This document shows, piece after piece, positions 1 to 6,014 of a stretch of DNA of 6,440 nt. The stretch is from Reyranella sp. (lineage in GTDB: Bacteria; Pseudomonadota; Alphaproteobacteria; Reyranellales; Reyranellaceae). Positions within the stretch are counted from its first letter, which is position 1; each line of letters begins with the position of its first letter. Under the pieces are notes generated by a model. The model ran no database searches, had not been told where the DNA came from, and saw only the letters and a program-made list of their open reading frames with translations. The DNA lies in contig JAUXRT010000075.1 in assembly GCA_030681635.1 (NCBI GenBank), positions 1 through 6,440 on the forward strand, in the 5' to 3' direction. Position numbers and translations under genes: made by a program.

Positions 1-1
1 C

Positions 2-3000
2 GCCGTCAAAGGCGTCAAGCAGGTGGCGCTGATCACCGGCGAGGAGAAGATCGCCCCGCCCGGCGCGCGCTATTTCGTCTGCACGGTCGAATCCATGCCG
101 GTCGAACGCCCCGTGTCGTTCCTGGCCGTCGACGAAGTGCAGATGGCGGCCGATCCGGAGCGCGGCCATTTCTTCACCGACCGGCTGCTGCACGCACGCG
201 GCATGAACGAGACCATGCTGCTGGGCGCCGACACGATCCGGCCGGTGCTGAACCGCCTGTTGCCCGACATCGACATGGTGGCGCGCCCGCGCTTTTCGAA
301 GCTGAGTTATGTCGGCGCCAAGAAAGCCACGCGCCTGCCGCGCCGCTCGGCCGTGGTCGGCTTCTCGGCGGGCGAGGTCTATGAGATCGCCGAGCTGATC
401 CGCCGCCAGCGCGGCGGCACGGCGATCGTGATGGGCGCCATGAGCCCGCGCACGCGCAATGCCCAGGTCGACATGTTCCAGTCGGGCGAGGTCGATTACC
501 TGGTCGCCACCGACGCGATCGGCATGGGCCTCAACATGGACGTGAACCATGTCTGGTTCGCGAGCCTGCGCAAATTCGATGGCCGCGGCTCACGGCCATT
601 GCGCGCCGTCGAGCTGGCGCAGATCGCCGGCCGCGCCGGCCGCCACATGAACGACGGCACGTTTGGCACCACGGCCGACGTGAGCGGCCTTGAACCGGAG
701 ATCGTCGAGGCGATCGAGAATCACCGGTTCGATCCGTTGCGCGACGTCCAGTGGCGCAACAGCGACCTCGATTTTCGCACGGTGCCGGCACTGATCGCCT
801 CGCTCAACGTGGCGCCCGATCATGCGACGCTCCAGCGGGTCCGCGAACAGGACGACCAGCTGGCGCTGCAGACGCTGGCGGCGCAGTCGGACTTCCTGCC
901 GCGCATGCGCACGCCGCAGCGTGTTCGGCTTCTCTGGGAAGTCTGCCAGGTGCCGGACTTCCGCAAGACCATGACCGAGGAGCACACACGCCTGCTCGGC
1001 CAGCTGTTCGGGCACCTGACCCAAGGCGGCGAGCGCCTGCCCGAGGACTGGATCGACAGCCACGTGAAACGGCTGGAACATTTCGATGGCGACATTGACA
1101 CGTTAATGGCACGCATCGCCCATGTCCGGACGTGGACCTATATTTCGCACCGCCCCGACTGGATTCAGCGCGCAACCCACTGGCAGGAGCGCGCGCGTGC
1201 CATCGAGGACAGACTTTCCGACGCCCTGCACCAGCGTTTGACGCAAAGGTTTGTCGATAGACGTGCGGCCCTGCTTGTAAGAAGATTGCGTGATGAGGGT
1301 GAAATGACGACGTCGGTCGCCGCAGCAGGCGAAGTCACTGTAGAGGGCGAACATCTCGGACGGATCGAGGGCTTTCGCTTCGTTCCCGACGCGGCGGAGA
1401 GCCATGCCGATCAGAAGGCCGTGATGAGTGCCGCGCTCCGCGCGTTGCGTCAGGACCTGCCGGCGCGCCTGCAGGCGTTCGCCAGCTCCGCCGACGGCGA
1501 GATCGTGTTCGATTCCCAGTTGCGCGTCTGCTGGGGCGGCGGTCCGGTTGCCCGCCTGCTGCCAAGCGGCGACATCCTGGCGCCCAAGGTCGAGGCGCTG
1601 GCCACTGACCTGCTCGATGGGCCGGCCCGTGAGGAGGTGCGCAAGCGCGCCGCCGCCTGGGTGGAAACCCGCATTCGCCTCGGTCTTTCGGAATTGATGG
1701 ATGCCCGCGCGACGGCAGAGCTGCCGGCTGGCGCCCGGGGGGTCATCTTCCAGCTCTCGGAGAGCCTCGGCGTCCTGTCGCGCCGTCCGATCGAGGACCA
1801 GCTCGCCCAGCTCGGCGACGACGATCGCAAGGCGCTGGCGCGGCTCGGCGTCCGGGTTGGCGTCTATTCGATCTACTTCCCCAGCATGCTGAAGCCGGTG
1901 CCGATTCGGCTCCGCGCCGGCCTCTGGATGATCGCCCGCAATCGCGAGACCATCCCGCCGCTGCCGGCCGAAGGCCGCACGTCGATGGATCTGCCGAAGG
2001 ACGCGGAGCGCGATTTCTACGCCACCATCGGCTATCTGCCCCTCGGCGATCACGCGATCCGTGCCGACATGGTCGAGCGTCTGGCGGCGATGGCACGCCA
2101 GGCGGTACGCGAGAGCCGCGAGACGGCGCGCCGCACGCAGCAGGAAAAGAAGCCCGCAGGCGCAACGCCCGCCGCTCCCTCCACGGCCGCCCCGTCGGGC
2201 CCGCAGTCTGCCGACGAGATCAGCGAATGGGCGATCGTGGCGGCGGCATTCGGCGAAAGCGAACCGGCGCCCGAAGCGCCCGTCGTGGAAGCTGTCGCTA
2301 TCGAAGCTCCGGTCGTCGAGGCCCCAGTCGCTGAGGCCCCCGTCGTTGAGGCATCTGCCGCCGAGACACCTGCCGCTGAAGCGCCCGCCACCGAAGCTCC
2401 CGTGGGCGATGAGGCTGCACCTGTCGAGACAGCAGCCGTCGAGGCACCGAAGGAAGAAAAGAAGCCGGAAGGCCCGCGGCCGCTACAGCCCGGCCATTTC
2501 CGCGCCACGCCGCAGATGATGTCGCTGGTCGGCTGCTCCGAGCCCGAGATGGCCAATGTGATGCAGGCGCTCGGCTATCGCGTACATCCGCCGTCGGAGG
2601 CCTCCGGCCCGCTGCACAGTTTCTCGATGAAGCCGCGCTTCGTGCGCGAGCGCGAGGAGCAGCGCGAGCGCCAGCGTCTCCAGCAGCGTCAGCAACGCGA
2701 GCAGCAGCGCCGCGAGCGGCCGGAGCGGCCGCCCAACGAGCGCCAGTTCTTCGCCGACGCGCCCCGGCAGGCGCCGGGCAAGGACGGGCCGCGCGGCCCG
2801 CGGCAGGACGGCGCGCGCAACGACGGACCCCGCAAGGATGGTCCGCGCAATGATTCGCCTCGCAAGGACGGACCACGCCAGGATCGCGGCGGCCCGCCAC
2901 GCGGTGCCCGCCCGCCGCGTCGCGATAGCGGTGGGCCGGCGCTCCGGCTCTACGCCACGACGGAGACGAAGAGCGACGCCCCGGCAGCCGATTCGCCGTT

Positions 3001-3040
3001 CGCCAAGCTGCTCGAGCTGAAGCTCGGCGGAAAGAAATAG
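2..3040 (+). CDS. Suv3/MgpS-like SF2 helicase, 5'-truncated by window edge
   Basis: This is an NTP-dependent superfamily 2 helicase of the type annotated in Alphaproteobacteria as a Suv3-like or Dob10-like RNA helicase, presumably acting in the cytoplasm on structured RNA. The reading frame is open from base 2, and family proteins begin roughly 50-60 residues earlier, so the Walker A motif is outside the window. The GTG at base 23 is only the first possible start codon inside the window, not the real start. Visible motifs are the Walker B box DEVQ (131-142), a motif V-like ATDAIGMGLNMD (506-541) and motif VI QIAGRAGRH (620-646). A long helical and C-terminal part follows. Then come an Ala/Pro/Glu/Val linker (2273-2449), a short conserved block near 2485-2590 containing MMSLVGC and ALGYR, an Arg/Gln/Glu-rich stretch (about 2645-2740), Asp-Gly-Pro-Arg repeats, and a conserved-looking end SPFAKLLELKL. 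A cluster of AGA/AGG codons lies at 1211-1303. The family call is firm; the substrate is unknown. Confidence 0.93.
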   Translation, partial: AVKGVKQVALITGEEKIAPPGARYFVCTVESMPVERPVSFLAVDEVQMAADPERGHFFTDRLLHARGMNETMLLGADTIRPVLNRLLPDIDMVARPRFSKLSYVGAKKATRLPRRSAVVGFSAGEVYEIAELIRRQRGGTAIVMGAMSPRTRNAQVDMFQSGEVDYLVATDAIGMGLNMDVNHVWFASLRKFDGRGSRPLRAVELAQIAGRAGRHMNDGTFGTTADVSGLEPEIVEAIENHRFDPLRDVQWRNSDLDFRTVPALIASLNVAPDHATLQRVREQDDQLALQTLAAQSDFLPRMRTPQRVRLLWEVCQVPDFRKTMTEEHTRLLGQLFGHLTQGGERLPEDWIDSHVKRLEHFDGDIDTLMARIAHVRTWTYISHRPDWIQRATHWQERARAIEDRLSDALHQRLTQRFVDRRAALLVRRLRDEGEMTTSVAAAGEVTVEGEHLGRIEGFRFVPDAAESHADQKAVMSAALRALRQDLPARLQAFASSADGEIVFDSQLRVCWGGGPVARLLPSGDILAPKVEALATDLLDGPAREEVRKRAAAWVETRIRLGLSELMDARATAELPAGARGVIFQLSESLGVLSRRPIEDQLAQLGDDDRKALARLGVRVGVYSIYFPSMLKPVPIRLRAGLWMIARNRETIPPLPAEGRTSMDLPKDAERDFYATIGYLPLGDHAIRADMVERLAAMARQAVRESRETARRTQQEKKPAGATPAAPSTAAPSGPQSADEISEWAIVAAAFGESEPAPEAPVVEAVAIEAPVVEAPVAEAPVVEASAAETPAAEAPATEAPVGDEAAPVETAAVEAPKEEKKPEGPRPLQPGHFRATPQMMSLVGCSEPEMANVMQALGYRVHPPSEASGPLHSFSMKPRFVREREEQRERQRLQQRQQREQQRRERPERPPNERQFFADAPRQAPGKDGPRGPRQDGARNDGPRKDGPRNDSPRKDGPRQDRGGPPRGARPPRRDSGGPALRLYATTETKSDAPAADSPFAKLLELKLGGKK
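2273..2449 (+). repeat. Ala/Pro/Glu/Val low-complexity linker inside the helicase
   Basis: About 59 codons built from degenerate units such as EAPVVEA, EAPVAEA and ETPAAEA. The unit is not strictly periodic and codon choice varies between copies (gct/gcc/gca/gcg). It is probably a flexible, acidic, disordered spacer between the helicase body and the short conserved block that follows it. Such linkers vary in length between relatives. Confidence 0.8.
2804..2878 (+). repeat. Five tandem 15-nt units encoding [QNK]D[GS][PA]R in the helicase tail
   Basis: Five contiguous pentapeptide units read QDGAR, NDGPR, KDGPR, NDSPR, KDGPR. A further KDGPR lies at 2780-2794, separated by a GPRGPR-like break. 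At DNA level the copies differ mainly at synonymous sites (gac/gat, gga/ggt, ccc/ccg/cca). The next residues are Gly-, Pro- and Arg-rich, like RGG-type RNA-binding tails. Nucleic-acid binding by this tail is an inference from composition. Confidence 0.85.
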
Positions 3041-3057
3041 CCGCCCTGGCGTCGCAC

Positions 3058-3065
3058 GAGGGAGG
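3058..3065 (+). promoter_or_regulatory. Ribosome binding site of the S4 gene
   Basis: GAGGGAGG, 11 nt before the ATG at 3077, in the 36-nt gap after the helicase stop. It supports the ATG at 3077 as the start. No promoter is apparent in this short gap, which fits co-transcription with the helicase gene. Confidence 0.65.
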
Positions 3066-3076
3066 CCCTGGCGCGG

Positions 3077-3331
3077 ATGCGGCTCGACAAGTGGCTTTGG
3101 CACGCACGCTTTTTCAAGTCCCGCACCCTGGCGGCGCGCTATATCGAAAAGTCGCGCTGCCGGCTCGATGGCCGCATCGTCAGCAAACCCCACGCGCTGG
3201 TGGCGCCCGATATGGTACTGACGTTTGCCTTGGGGCCGCGTGTGCGCGTGGTGCGTATCGTGGCCCTCGGCGATCGCCGGGGCCCCGCTCCCGAGGCTCG
3301 GGCGTTGTATGATGAAATTGACTCTGCGTGA
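3077..3331 (+). CDS. S4-domain RNA-binding protein (Hsp15-like)
   Basis: An 84-residue protein that begins directly with an S4 fold: RLDKWLWHARFFKSRTLA, followed by the typical second half with DGRIVSKPHALVAPDMVLTF (about residues 32-51). Family members bind structured RNA. E. coli Hsp15 binds free 50S subunits carrying a stalled nascent chain, and a similar role in ribosome rescue is possible here but not shown by the sequence. After the S4 domain only a short tail with EARALYDEI remains, so the protein is shorter than E. coli Hsp15 (about 130 residues), which has a longer basic tail. It lies 36 nt after the helicase and 66 nt before fdxA, all on the plus strand, so a shared transcript is likely. 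The start is supported by the preceding purine-rich ribosome binding site. Confidence 0.9.
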   Translation: MRLDKWLWHARFFKSRTLAARYIEKSRCRLDGRIVSKPHALVAPDMVLTFALGPRVRVVRIVALGDRRGPAPEARALYDEIDSA

Positions 3332-3398
3332 ATTGGCAGCCTTGCGCGCGCTGACCGCACGCGTTAATCACGCGGCCGCTCGTAGCTGGAGCCGTTGA
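3309..3398 (+). CDS. Possible 29-codon ORF linking the S4 gene and fdxA
   Basis: ATG ATG at 3309-3314 opens a frame of 29 sense codons ending in TGA at 3396-3398. It overlaps the last 23 nt of the S4 gene in another frame, and its stop overlaps the fdxA start as TGATG. The encoded peptide starts MMKLTLRELAALRAL, is Ala/Arg/Leu-rich and basic, and matches no family I know. A weak GAGG lies 12 nt upstream (3293-3296). It could be a coupling ORF that feeds ribosomes to fdxA, or simply a chance open frame in GC-rich DNA. I favour chance slightly, because fdxA has its own ribosome binding site. Confidence 0.25.
   Translation: MMKLTLRELAALRALTARVNHAAARSWSR
3388..3391 (+). promoter_or_regulatory. 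Ribosome binding site of fdxA
   Basis: GGAG, 6 nt before the ATG at 3398. It favours that ATG over the TTG at 3395, which would put an extra Met before the conserved MTYVV start. Confidence 0.6.
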
Positions 3399-3733
3399 TG
3401 ACCTATGTCGTGATCGAGGCTTGCATCAAGTGCAAGTACATGGACTGCGTCGAAGTCTGCCCCGTGGATTGCTTCTACGAGGGCGAGAACATGCTGGTCA
3501 TCAATCCGGACGAGTGTATCGACTGCGGCGTCTGCGAACCGGAGTGTCCGGTCGAGGCCATCCAGCCCGATACCGAGAAGGGCCTGGAGAAGTGGCTGGA
3601 ACTCAATCGCACGCTGTCCGTCGAATGGCCGAACATCACCCGCAAGGGTGAAGCGCCGACCGACGCCGACAATTTCAAGGACGAAAAAGACAAGTTCGAC
3701 AAGTATTTCAGCAAAAACCCAGCAAAACGTTAG
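3398..3733 (+). CDS. fdxA: Seven-iron ferredoxin FdxA ([3Fe-4S][4Fe-4S])
   Basis: A 111-residue soluble electron carrier of the Azotobacter FdI type. Cysteines sit at residues 9, 12, 17, 21, 25, 40, 43, 46 and 50. By alignment with FdI, C9, C17 and C50 hold the [3Fe-4S] cluster and C21, C40, C43 and C46 hold the [4Fe-4S] cluster. C12 and C25 correspond to the two non-ligand cysteines. The N-terminal MTYVVIEACIKCKYMDCVEV and the C-terminal half with WLELNRTLSVEWPNITRKGE and a Lys/Asp-rich end are typical, and the length is normal for the family. It probably shares a transcript with the helicase and S4 genes. Its redox partner cannot be read from this window. The ATG at 3398 is chosen over the TTG at 3395 because of the conserved N-terminus and the GGAG spacing. 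Confidence 0.97.
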   Translation: MTYVVIEACIKCKYMDCVEVCPVDCFYEGENMLVINPDECIDCGVCEPECPVEAIQPDTEKGLEKWLELNRTLSVEWPNITRKGEAPTDADNFKDEKDKFDKYFSKNPAKR

Positions 3734-3761
3734 CCTTTCGGGCTTTTTGGCGCAGTTTTGC
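3722..3761 (+). terminator. Possible weak intrinsic terminator after fdxA
   Basis: AGCC-TTTCG-GGCT (3732-3744) is followed by TTTT (3745-3748), overlapping the fdxA stop codon. A second pairing, GCAAAAC (3722-3728) with GTTTTGC (3755-3761), encloses it. The core stem is only 4 bp, so termination may be partial. Some readthrough into carD is possible. Confidence 0.4.
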
Positions 3762-3766
3762 GATCG

Positions 3767-3785
3767 CTATGCGGTTGTCGCATAG
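3767..3785. promoter_or_regulatory. Perfect 7-bp inverted repeat between fdxA and carD
   Basis: CTATGCG-GTTGT-CGCATAG, a perfect dyad with a 5-nt spacer. No T-run follows, so it is not a classical terminator. It lies about 54 nt upstream of the candidate carD -10 element, so it could be a dimeric-regulator operator or an RNA hairpin at the 3' end of the fdxA transcript. I do not recognise the half-site as a known regulator's box. Confidence 0.45.
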
Positions 3786-3835
3786 GTAGACCGTTGCCGA
3801 AATGCAACATCGCCCGCGACTCCGACCCAAATCTC

Positions 3836-3844
3836 TGGTATAAG
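3836..3844 (+). promoter_or_regulatory. Candidate extended -10 promoter for carD
   Basis: TGG-TATAAG fits the extended -10 pattern TGnTATAAT with one mismatch in the hexamer. No good -35 stands at 16-18 bp upstream, which is tolerable for extended -10 promoters. Transcription would start near 3851, giving a leader of about 160 nt before carD. Confidence 0.45.
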
Positions 3845-3859
3845 GATCGGGCAAGAAGC

Positions 3860-3958
3860 GGTCCGGGGTCCGGTCCGCCGCGGGCTCGGTATCCTATTCG
3901 GTGGCCGAAAGCAACTTACCGATACGGACGTCCGGGTCGAGCACGCAGGGGAGCGTGC
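3860..3958 (+). other. Structured leader region of carD with several inverted repeats
   Basis: The stretch contains a tandem GGTCCGG pair (3860-3873), the dyad TTCGG-TGG-CCGAA (3897-3909), the palindrome CGGACGTCCG (3925-3934) and the hairpin GCACGC-AGGGGA-GCGTGC (3941-3958), whose loop is purine-rich. A five-codon ATG frame (3982-3999) ends at the carD ribosome binding site. No known riboswitch is recognised. The rest of the 277-nt gap shows no gene I can support. Confidence 0.4.
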
Positions 3959-3998
3959 GCGGTGGGTCGCGGTATCGCTGAATGCGGGGTTTGACGTG

Positions 3999-4004
3999 AA
4001 GGGA
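3999..4004 (+). promoter_or_regulatory. Ribosome binding site that fixes the carD start
   Basis: AAGGGA, 6 nt before ATG 4011. The in-frame GTG at 3996 sits at the edge of this site and would lack one of its own, so ATG 4011 is preferred. Confidence 0.65.
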
Positions 4005-4010
4005 CTTGAT

Positions 4011-4538
4011 ATGGCGAAGCCGAAGAAGACAGCGCCGAAGGCGAAGGAATTTGCCTTTGAGAAGGGCGATTTCGTGGTTTATCCGACCCATGGTGTCGGC
4101 CGCGTGATCGACATCGAAGCGAAGGAAATTGCCGGGTTCAAGCTCGACCTGTTCGTCATCTCGTTCGAACAAGAGCGCATGATGCTGCGCGTTCCGGTGG
4201 CGAAGGCGAAGATTTCCGGCCTGCGCAAGCTCTCCTCGCGCAAGATCATGGAAAGCGCGCTGGTCACCCTCAAGGGCCGCAGCCGCGTGAGCCGCGCCAT
4301 GTGGAACCGCCGCGCCCAGGAATACGAAGCCAAGATCAACTCGGGCGACCCGGTGTCGATCGCCGAAGTGGTGCGCGACCTGCACCGCAACGCCGGCCAG
4401 CCCGACCAGTCCTACAGCGAACGCCAGATCTACGAGGCGGCGCTGGACCGGCTGGCCCGCGAGCTCGCCGCGGTCGAACGCATCGACAAGGATCTTGCCA
4501 CGCAGAAGCTGAACAGCGTGCTGCAGAAGGTGGCCTGA
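4011..4538 (+). CDS. carD: CarD/CdnL-family RNA polymerase-binding transcription regulator
   Basis: A 175-residue CarD_CdnL_TRCF-type protein. In this family the N-terminal Tudor-like domain binds the RNA polymerase beta subunit and the C-terminal helical domain contacts DNA at the -10 upstream fork. The effect is to stabilise open complexes, notably at rRNA and growth genes. Here a Lys/Ala/Pro-rich tail (residues 2-12) precedes the polymerase-interacting domain (about 13-70: FEKGDFVVYPTHGVGRV through RVPVAKAKISGLRKL). The helical domain runs from about 80 to the end and includes SRVSRAMWNRRAQEYEAKI, with W98 placed like the conserved tryptophan that wedges at the fork in mycobacterial CarD. 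Length is normal. It is next to fdxA, an arrangement I recall from other Alphaproteobacteria. It probably has its own promoter near 3836 and ends at a strong terminator. In Alphaproteobacteria it is often named cdnL. Confidence 0.95.
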   Translation: MAKPKKTAPKAKEFAFEKGDFVVYPTHGVGRVIDIEAKEIAGFKLDLFVISFEQERMMLRVPVAKAKISGLRKLSSRKIMESALVTLKGRSRVSRAMWNRRAQEYEAKINSGDPVSIAEVVRDLHRNAGQPDQSYSERQIYEAALDRLARELAAVERIDKDLATQKLNSVLQKVA

Positions 4539-4562
4539 AGGCCGCCCGATCCCGAATAGCTG

Positions 4563-4596
4563 AAAAGGCGGCCGACAAATGTCGCGCCGCCTTTTT
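4563..4596. terminator. Bidirectional intrinsic terminator between carD and the M48 gene
   Basis: The AAAAGGCGGC arm (4563-4572) pairs with the GCCGCCTTTT arm (4586-4595). The inner stem CGAC/GTCG closes a 4-nt AAAT loop, with one bulged C at 4585. The T-run 4592-4596 serves carD, and the A-run 4563-4566 gives a T-run on the minus strand for the protease. It lies 24 nt after the carD stop and 12 nt after the protease stop. Confidence 0.9.
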
Positions 4597-4608
4597 CATG
4601 TCCGGAGT

Positions 4609-6012
4609 TCAGGGTTCGACGGTCTTGATCTCGGACAGGCGCGCGAGTTCGGACTGCGCATCGACGCCGTTCAGGACCAGCAGCCGTTCCATCCTGAGGT
4701 CCCGGTAGGGCAGCCGCGCCGCCAGCTGGGCCGGCGAGGTCCCGGCCGCCGGGACCACGCGCAGCCGATAGGGCCGAAGCGCCGCGGCCTCCGCATCCGA
4801 CAGCGTGCGGAACGTGCGCGCGGCATTGACCAGAACCGCGATGCGGCGATCGCGGTCGGGGCCCTCGCTCAACAGATTGAAGAAGCAGATGCGGTCGCCG
4901 TGGCGCACCAGTACGTAGCGCGCCTGGCCAAGGCTGGTGTCGGAGCCGCGCGGCCGGGCCCCGATGGCCGCCTCCGCCCCGCCGATCTCGATGGCCTGGA
5001 TGTCGGTCGGCGTCGGCTTCAGCGTGTCGCGCATCCATTCATTGAGCGGGCCCGGCACACGATCGCGGGAGCAACCGAAGTACAGCAACGAGCGGTCGCG
5101 TCCGACGCCCAGGACGCCATCCTGGTCGTTGAACAACCGGAAATCGCCGGGAGCCTCGAAGGCGAACTTCAGTATCGGATGCAGAAAGGCCCGGCCGCGC
5201 ACGAAGCCCTCGTCGGGCGCATCGTCGACCGACATGCCGTCGATCGCCGCCAGATAGGCCGGGCGGGCAGACTCGCCGGTCATCGCCGCGCCGCCGGCCG
5301 AAAGGGCGCCCTTCCTTTCGAAGGGGGCGGGATGGGTCGAGGTGGCGCTGCGCTGATCGAAGGAGTCCGGCGCCTCGCCCAGAAGCTGGGCCTCGAGCTG
5401 GGCCTGCTGGCGCAGCCTGTCGATCAGGGAGGCCATCGCACTGCTGCGGTATCCGGCCTGCACGATGTAGCCGAGTCCGATCCGGTCGGCCTCGAGTTCC
5501 TGCTCACGCGAATAGCGCCGCAAGGCAATCAGCCCGTCGCGCGCCACCGAGCGGCCGACCGTTACCGACCCGGTCGTGGTCGCCGCCTCGAGGGCGGCCT
5601 CCAGCACGCCTTGCCGGGCGCGGGCGCGCTGGGCGGCATGGCGCTGGGTGAGATGGCCAAGTTCGTGACCGAGGGCGGCCGCAAGTTCGGCTTCGTCGTC
5701 GAGCACGGCGAGAAGCCCGCGCGTCACGAAGACATAGCCGCCCAAGGCGTGCGCATTGACCACTGGCAGGTCGAGCACGACAAAGCGGTAGGGCCCCGTG
5801 AGGGCGGAGCTGCGGACCAGTTTCTGGCCGACACGATCGACATAGGCCTGCAGCGCGGCGTCAGGATAGGCCCCGCCGACCTCGCGTTCGACCGCCGCCG
5901 GCAGGACCGGAAAGGACCCGGCGGAGGCGGTTGTCTGCGAACTGTTCCCGGCGGCGCAGGCGCCAACGGCCAGGAGCAGCGCAACCAGCACCGGAATGCG
6001 GCGAAAAAACAC
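4609..6012 (-). CDS. M48-family zinc metalloprotease, predicted lipoprotein
   Basis: A 467-residue periplasmic protease, probably anchored by lipid in the outer membrane. The GTG start gives VFFRRIPVLVALLLAVGAC: two arginines, a hydrophobic core and the lipobox VGA-C19. The +2 residue is Ala, not Asp, which fits outer-membrane sorting. The peptidase core has LGGYVFVTRGLLAVLDDEAE (91-110), zinc site HELGH (116-120) and ExxxD as ELEAD (172-176), with E172 as the likely third ligand. STHP (225-228) resembles the family's THP loop. In E. coli BepA a histidine in this region (H246) switches activity, but its equivalence here is inferred. Residues from about 270 form a non-peptidase part (FEAPGDFRLFND, later VLNGVD and LSEIKTVEP) whose end resembles a LysM-like or substrate-binding segment. 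No TPR repeats are evident, unlike BepA. It is likely a quality-control protease for envelope proteins. The in-frame GTG at 6054 is rejected because it would bury the signal peptide. Confidence 0.92.
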   Translation of the reverse strand: MFFRRIPVLVALLLAVGACAAGNSSQTTASAGSFPVLPAAVEREVGGAYPDAALQAYVDRVGQKLVRSSALTGPYRFVVLDLPVVNAHALGGYVFVTRGLLAVLDDEAELAAALGHELGHLTQRHAAQRARARQGVLEAALEAATTTGSVTVGRSVARDGLIALRRYSREQELEADRIGLGYIVQAGYRSSAMASLIDRLRQQAQLEAQLLGEAPDSFDQRSATSTHPAPFERKGALSAGGAAMTGESARPAYLAAIDGMSVDDAPDEGFVRGRAFLHPILKFAFEAPGDFRLFNDQDGVLGVGRDRSLLYFGCSRDRVPGPLNEWMRDTLKPTPTDIQAIEIGGAEAAIGARPRGSDTSLGQARYVLVRHGDRICFFNLLSEGPDRDRRIAVLVNAARTFRTLSDAEAAALRPYRLRVVPAAGTSPAQLAARLPYRDLRMERLLVLNGVDAQSELARLSEIKTVEP

Positions 6013-6014
6013 TG

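Noticed and set aside
1103..2053. 316-codon minus-strand open frame inside the helicase, and several shorter ones up to 3193
   Set aside because: GC-rich DNA commonly leaves antisense frames open. The plus-strand helicase shows family motifs throughout, and the antisense products show none.
2804..2878. Possible CRISPR array or VNTR
   Set aside because: The 15-nt units are contiguous without spacers, in frame, and encode a repeated pentapeptide. This is a coding repeat.
3026..3045. Hairpin GGCGG/CCGCC straddling the helicase stop codon
   Set aside because: The stem is only 5 bp with a 10-nt loop and no T-run, and the S4 gene follows at once, so I do not call it a terminator.
3333..3368. Promoter for fdxA from TTGGCA (3333) and GTTAAT (3363)
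   Set aside because: The spacing is 24 bp, far from the 16-18 bp norm, and other pairings there are weaker. Co-transcription with upstream genes explains expression.
3758..3994. 78-codon plus-strand frame in the fdxA-carD gap
   Set aside because: The product is Arg/Gly/Pro-rich, has no ribosome binding site and spans the candidate promoter and hairpins. Noncoding leader is more likely.
3996..4010. GTG at 3996 as the carD start
   Set aside because: It adjoins the AAGGGA that serves ATG 4011 and has no ribosome site of its own. The added residues are not expected in the family.
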